Of a stretch of DNA of 64,000 bases, positions 62,385 through 64,000 are shown in pieces. Position numbers and translations under genes: made by a program. The first letter of the stretch is position 1, and the number at the start of each line of letters is the position of its first letter. The stretch is from Enterobacter sp. RIT418 (GTDB lineage: Bacteria > Pseudomonadota > Gammaproteobacteria > Enterobacterales > Enterobacteriaceae). The notes beneath the pieces were generated by a model. That model did not search any database and had not been told where the DNA came from. It was given only the letters and a program-made list of their open reading frames with translations. The stretch lies in assembly GCF_003057745.1 (NCBI RefSeq), contig NZ_QBJD02000002.1, positions 186,001-250,000 of the forward strand, written 5' to 3'.

Positions 62385-63143
62385 ATGAAAATGCGTGCAA
62401 TTGTGCTGGCTCTGGGAACCACTCTCCTGCTGAGCGGCTGCCAGAATATGGATTCTAACGGCCTGATGTCCTCAGGCGCGGAAGCTTTTCAGGCCTACTC
62501 CCTGAGCGACGCACAGGTCATCGCGCTGAGCGATCAGGCCTGTAAAGATATGGACGCGAAAGCCACACTCGCGCCGGCTAACAGTACCTACACGCAGCGT
62601 CTGAATAAGATTGCTTCCGCACTCGGGGACAACATCAACGGCCAGCCGGTGAACTACAAGGTTTACGTCGCCAAAGACGTGAACGCCTTTGCGATGGCGA
62701 ACGGCTGCATCCGCGTTTACAGCGGGCTCATGGACATGATGACCGACAACGAAGTCGAAGCGGTGATCGGCCATGAGATGGGCCACGTCGCCCTGGGCCA
62801 CGTGAAGAAAGGCATGCAGGTTGCACTGGGCACCAACGCCGTTCGCGCGGCGGCGGCCTCTGCGGGCGGCATCGTCGGAAGCCTGTCTCAATCACAGATT
62901 GGCGACATGGGCGAGAAGCTGGTCAATTCCCAGTTCTCTCAGCGCCAGGAATCCGAGGCCGATGACTACTCCTACGATCTGTTGCGCAAACGCGGCATTA
63001 ATCCATCCGGTTTAGCCACCAGCTTTGAAAAGCTGGCGAAGCTGGAAGAAGGCCGCCAAAGCTCCATGTTTGACGATCACCCGGCCTCCGTTGAGCGCGC
63101 GCAGCATATTCGCGACCGCATGGCCGCAGACGGAATTAAATAA
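62385..63143 (+). CDS. loiP: Outer-membrane metalloprotease LoiP (YggG), M48 family
   Basis: LoiP is a periplasm-facing outer-membrane lipoprotein protease linked to low ionic strength and to processing with YcaL/BepA-like activities. The 252-residue precursor has a signal peptide with lipobox LLSGC near residue 19, and the zinc motif VIGHEMGHVALGH near 128-140, with the third ligand Glu in QRQESEADDYSYDL near 188. Length equals E. coli YggG. It is divergent from tktA across 270 bp. Confidence 0.95.
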   Translation: MKMRAIVLALGTTLLLSGCQNMDSNGLMSSGAEAFQAYSLSDAQVIALSDQACKDMDAKATLAPANSTYTQRLNKIASALGDNINGQPVNYKVYVAKDVNAFAMANGCIRVYSGLMDMMTDNEVEAVIGHEMGHVALGHVKKGMQVALGTNAVRAAAASAGGIVGSLSQSQIGDMGEKLVNSQFSQRQESEADDYSYDLLRKRGINPSGLATSFEKLAKLEEGRQSSMFDDHPASVERAQHIRDRMAADGIK

Positions 63144-63149
63144 TGTTGG

Positions 63150-63177
63150 AAGGAGGCATATTTGCCTCCTTTTTATT
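63150..63177 (+). terminator. Rho-independent terminator of loiP
   Basis: AGGAGGCA and TGCCTCCT are perfect 8-bp arms around a 4-nt loop, followed by TTTTATTT, just after the loiP stop codon. Confidence 0.9.
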
Positions 63178-63374
63178 TCGCATGATTTGTTAATTAAACC
63201 GCACGTATCGGTAATTATCACCGAGATATTAATTCGTCCGCTTGAGAGCGCGTGCAGCAAGGGTTCGCGCACAGAAACGTCTGATTACATAATTATTGCA
63301 TTCATTACCCTTTCAGGTAATTATCGCGATGCAGCAACCCACTTTAATATAATCCAGACAGAGACGTTCCCTCC

Positions 63375-64000
63375 GTGAAAAAAGAATTATCGTTAATTGC
63401 ATTAGGCTTATTTTCCGCATTACCCGCCGTTGCCAGCCAGCAGTCAGACAGCCAGGGTTTTATTGGCGACAGCCATTTAGATCTGTTTTTACGCAATGCG
63501 TATATCAGCCGTGATTACCATCAGGGCCAGCAGGATAAAGCCGAATGGGGCCAGGGTATCGTCGCGACCTTTGAATCCGGCTATACCGAAGGGCTAATCG
63601 GTTTTGGCGTGGACGGCATTGCCCAGTACGGCGTGCGCCTTGACGGGGGCCGCGGCAAAAGCGGCGCGGGCGGCATCGACTTCTTTAAGCAGGAAGACGA
63701 CGGACGCGCAAAATCGGACCTCGCAAAGTTAGGCGCAACGGCCAAAATGCGTATCTCCAACACCGTGCTGAGCTACGGCAACCAGCGCCCCGCGCTGCCG
63801 ATTGTGACGGCCGACAGCTCGCGCCTGCTGTATGAAAGCTACACCGGCACGCTGCTGACGTCGAAAGAGATCGACGGCCTGGAGGTTAACGCCGGCTACT
63901 TTACGGACGAGCAGCGAAAAAGCGACGACCGCCACGACAGCGGGCTAAAAAGCCTGACCTTCGGCGGGGCGAGCTACCAGTTCAACGACCAGTTCAGCGG
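63375..64000 (+). CDS. OprD family outer-membrane porin (partial, N-terminal part)
   Basis: The frame is open from a GTG at 63375 to the right edge, about 208 residues. It begins with a signal peptide (MKKELSLIALGLFSALPAVA, cleavage before SQQ). It then follows the OprD pattern: GFIGDSHLDLFLRNAYISRD near residue 28, ESGYTEGLIGFGVDGIAQYG near 67, and the later segment SYGNQRPALPIVTADSSRLL near 135. An in-frame TAA at 63345 limits alternatives upstream, and no strong Shine-Dalgarno is seen. Members take up basic amino acids, dipeptides or aromatic acids. E. coli has speB here instead. Confidence 0.88.
   Translation, partial: MKKELSLIALGLFSALPAVASQQSDSQGFIGDSHLDLFLRNAYISRDYHQGQQDKAEWGQGIVATFESGYTEGLIGFGVDGIAQYGVRLDGGRGKSGAGGIDFFKQEDDGRAKSDLAKLGATAKMRISNTVLSYGNQRPALPIVTADSSRLLYESYTGTLLTSKEIDGLEVNAGYFTDEQRKSDDRHDSGLKSLTFGGASYQFNDQFS

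Overview
The window is chromosomal backbone DNA of a member of the Enterobacteriaceae. Nearly every gene has an obvious Escherichia coli counterpart and the order follows the E. coli segment from rppH-mutH to tktA-loiP: rppH, mutH, ygdR, tas, lplT-aas, omrA/omrB, galR, lysA/lysR, ygeA, araE, kduDI, yqeF, yqeG, glyU, actS, idi, lysS-prfB-recJ-dsbC-xerD, fldB, ygfX-sdhE, ygfZ, trhA, yqfB, bglA, ygfF, gcvPHT, ubiI-ubiH-pepP-ygfB, zapA, 6S RNA, fau, serA, rpiA, argP, yggE, argO, mscS, fbaA-pgk-epd, tktA, loiP. The lineage-specific genes and GC-rich coding sequence suggest Enterobacter or a close relative (Lelliottia, Leclercia, Kosakonia) rather than Escherichia; this is inference from gene content, not a computed phylogeny.

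Layout. 1-6.7 kb: RNA decay (rppH), mismatch repair (mutH) and lysophospholipid recycling (lplT-aas), with a DARS2-type DnaA-box cluster between rppH and mutH. 6.7-13.1 kb: sRNAs omrA/omrB, galR, an inserted GNAT/LacI pair, and lysine biosynthesis (lysA/lysR) with the racemase ygeA. 13.2-22.5 kb: a FepE-type O-antigen length regulator, arabinose uptake, hexuronate catabolism (kduDI), yqeF and yqeG, interrupted by a LysR/PACE efflux pair. 22.5-26 kb: an AsnC/LysE pair, yjdI-yjdJ, one unrecognised protein gene, tRNA-Gly(CCC) and actS. 26-36 kb: idi and the xerD-dsbC-recJ-prfB-lysS operon with the RF2 programmed frameshift, then fldB, sdhE and ygfZ. 36-44 kb: yqfB, an RpiR regulator beside bglA, and the glycine cleavage operon. 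44-50.5 kb: aerobic ubiquinone hydroxylases, pepP, zapA and 6S RNA. 50.5-64 kb: serine, pentose phosphate and glycolysis genes, ArgP with its target argO, mscS, tktA, loiP and the start of an OprD-family porin.

Several genes form working units. Aas re-acylates lysophospholipids imported by LplT. KduI and KduD catalyse consecutive steps of 5-keto-4-deoxyuronate catabolism. GcvT, GcvH and GcvP make up the glycine cleavage system together with a lipoamide dehydrogenase encoded elsewhere, and SerA starts serine synthesis. ArgP activates argO. Epd, Pgk, FbaA, TktA and RpiA cover lower glycolysis, the pentose phosphate pathway and erythrose-4-phosphate supply to pyridoxal phosphate.

I found no prophage, insertion sequence, CRISPR array, defence island, biosynthetic cluster or clearly new multi-gene system. 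The parts most worth a second look are the regulatory DNA (DnaA-box cluster, GcvA/PurR, AraC/CRP, KdgR and Cra/CRP candidates), the lineage-specific regulator plus effector pairs at synteny breaks, the unrecognised protein beside tRNA-Gly, and two families of dispersed palindromic repeats.
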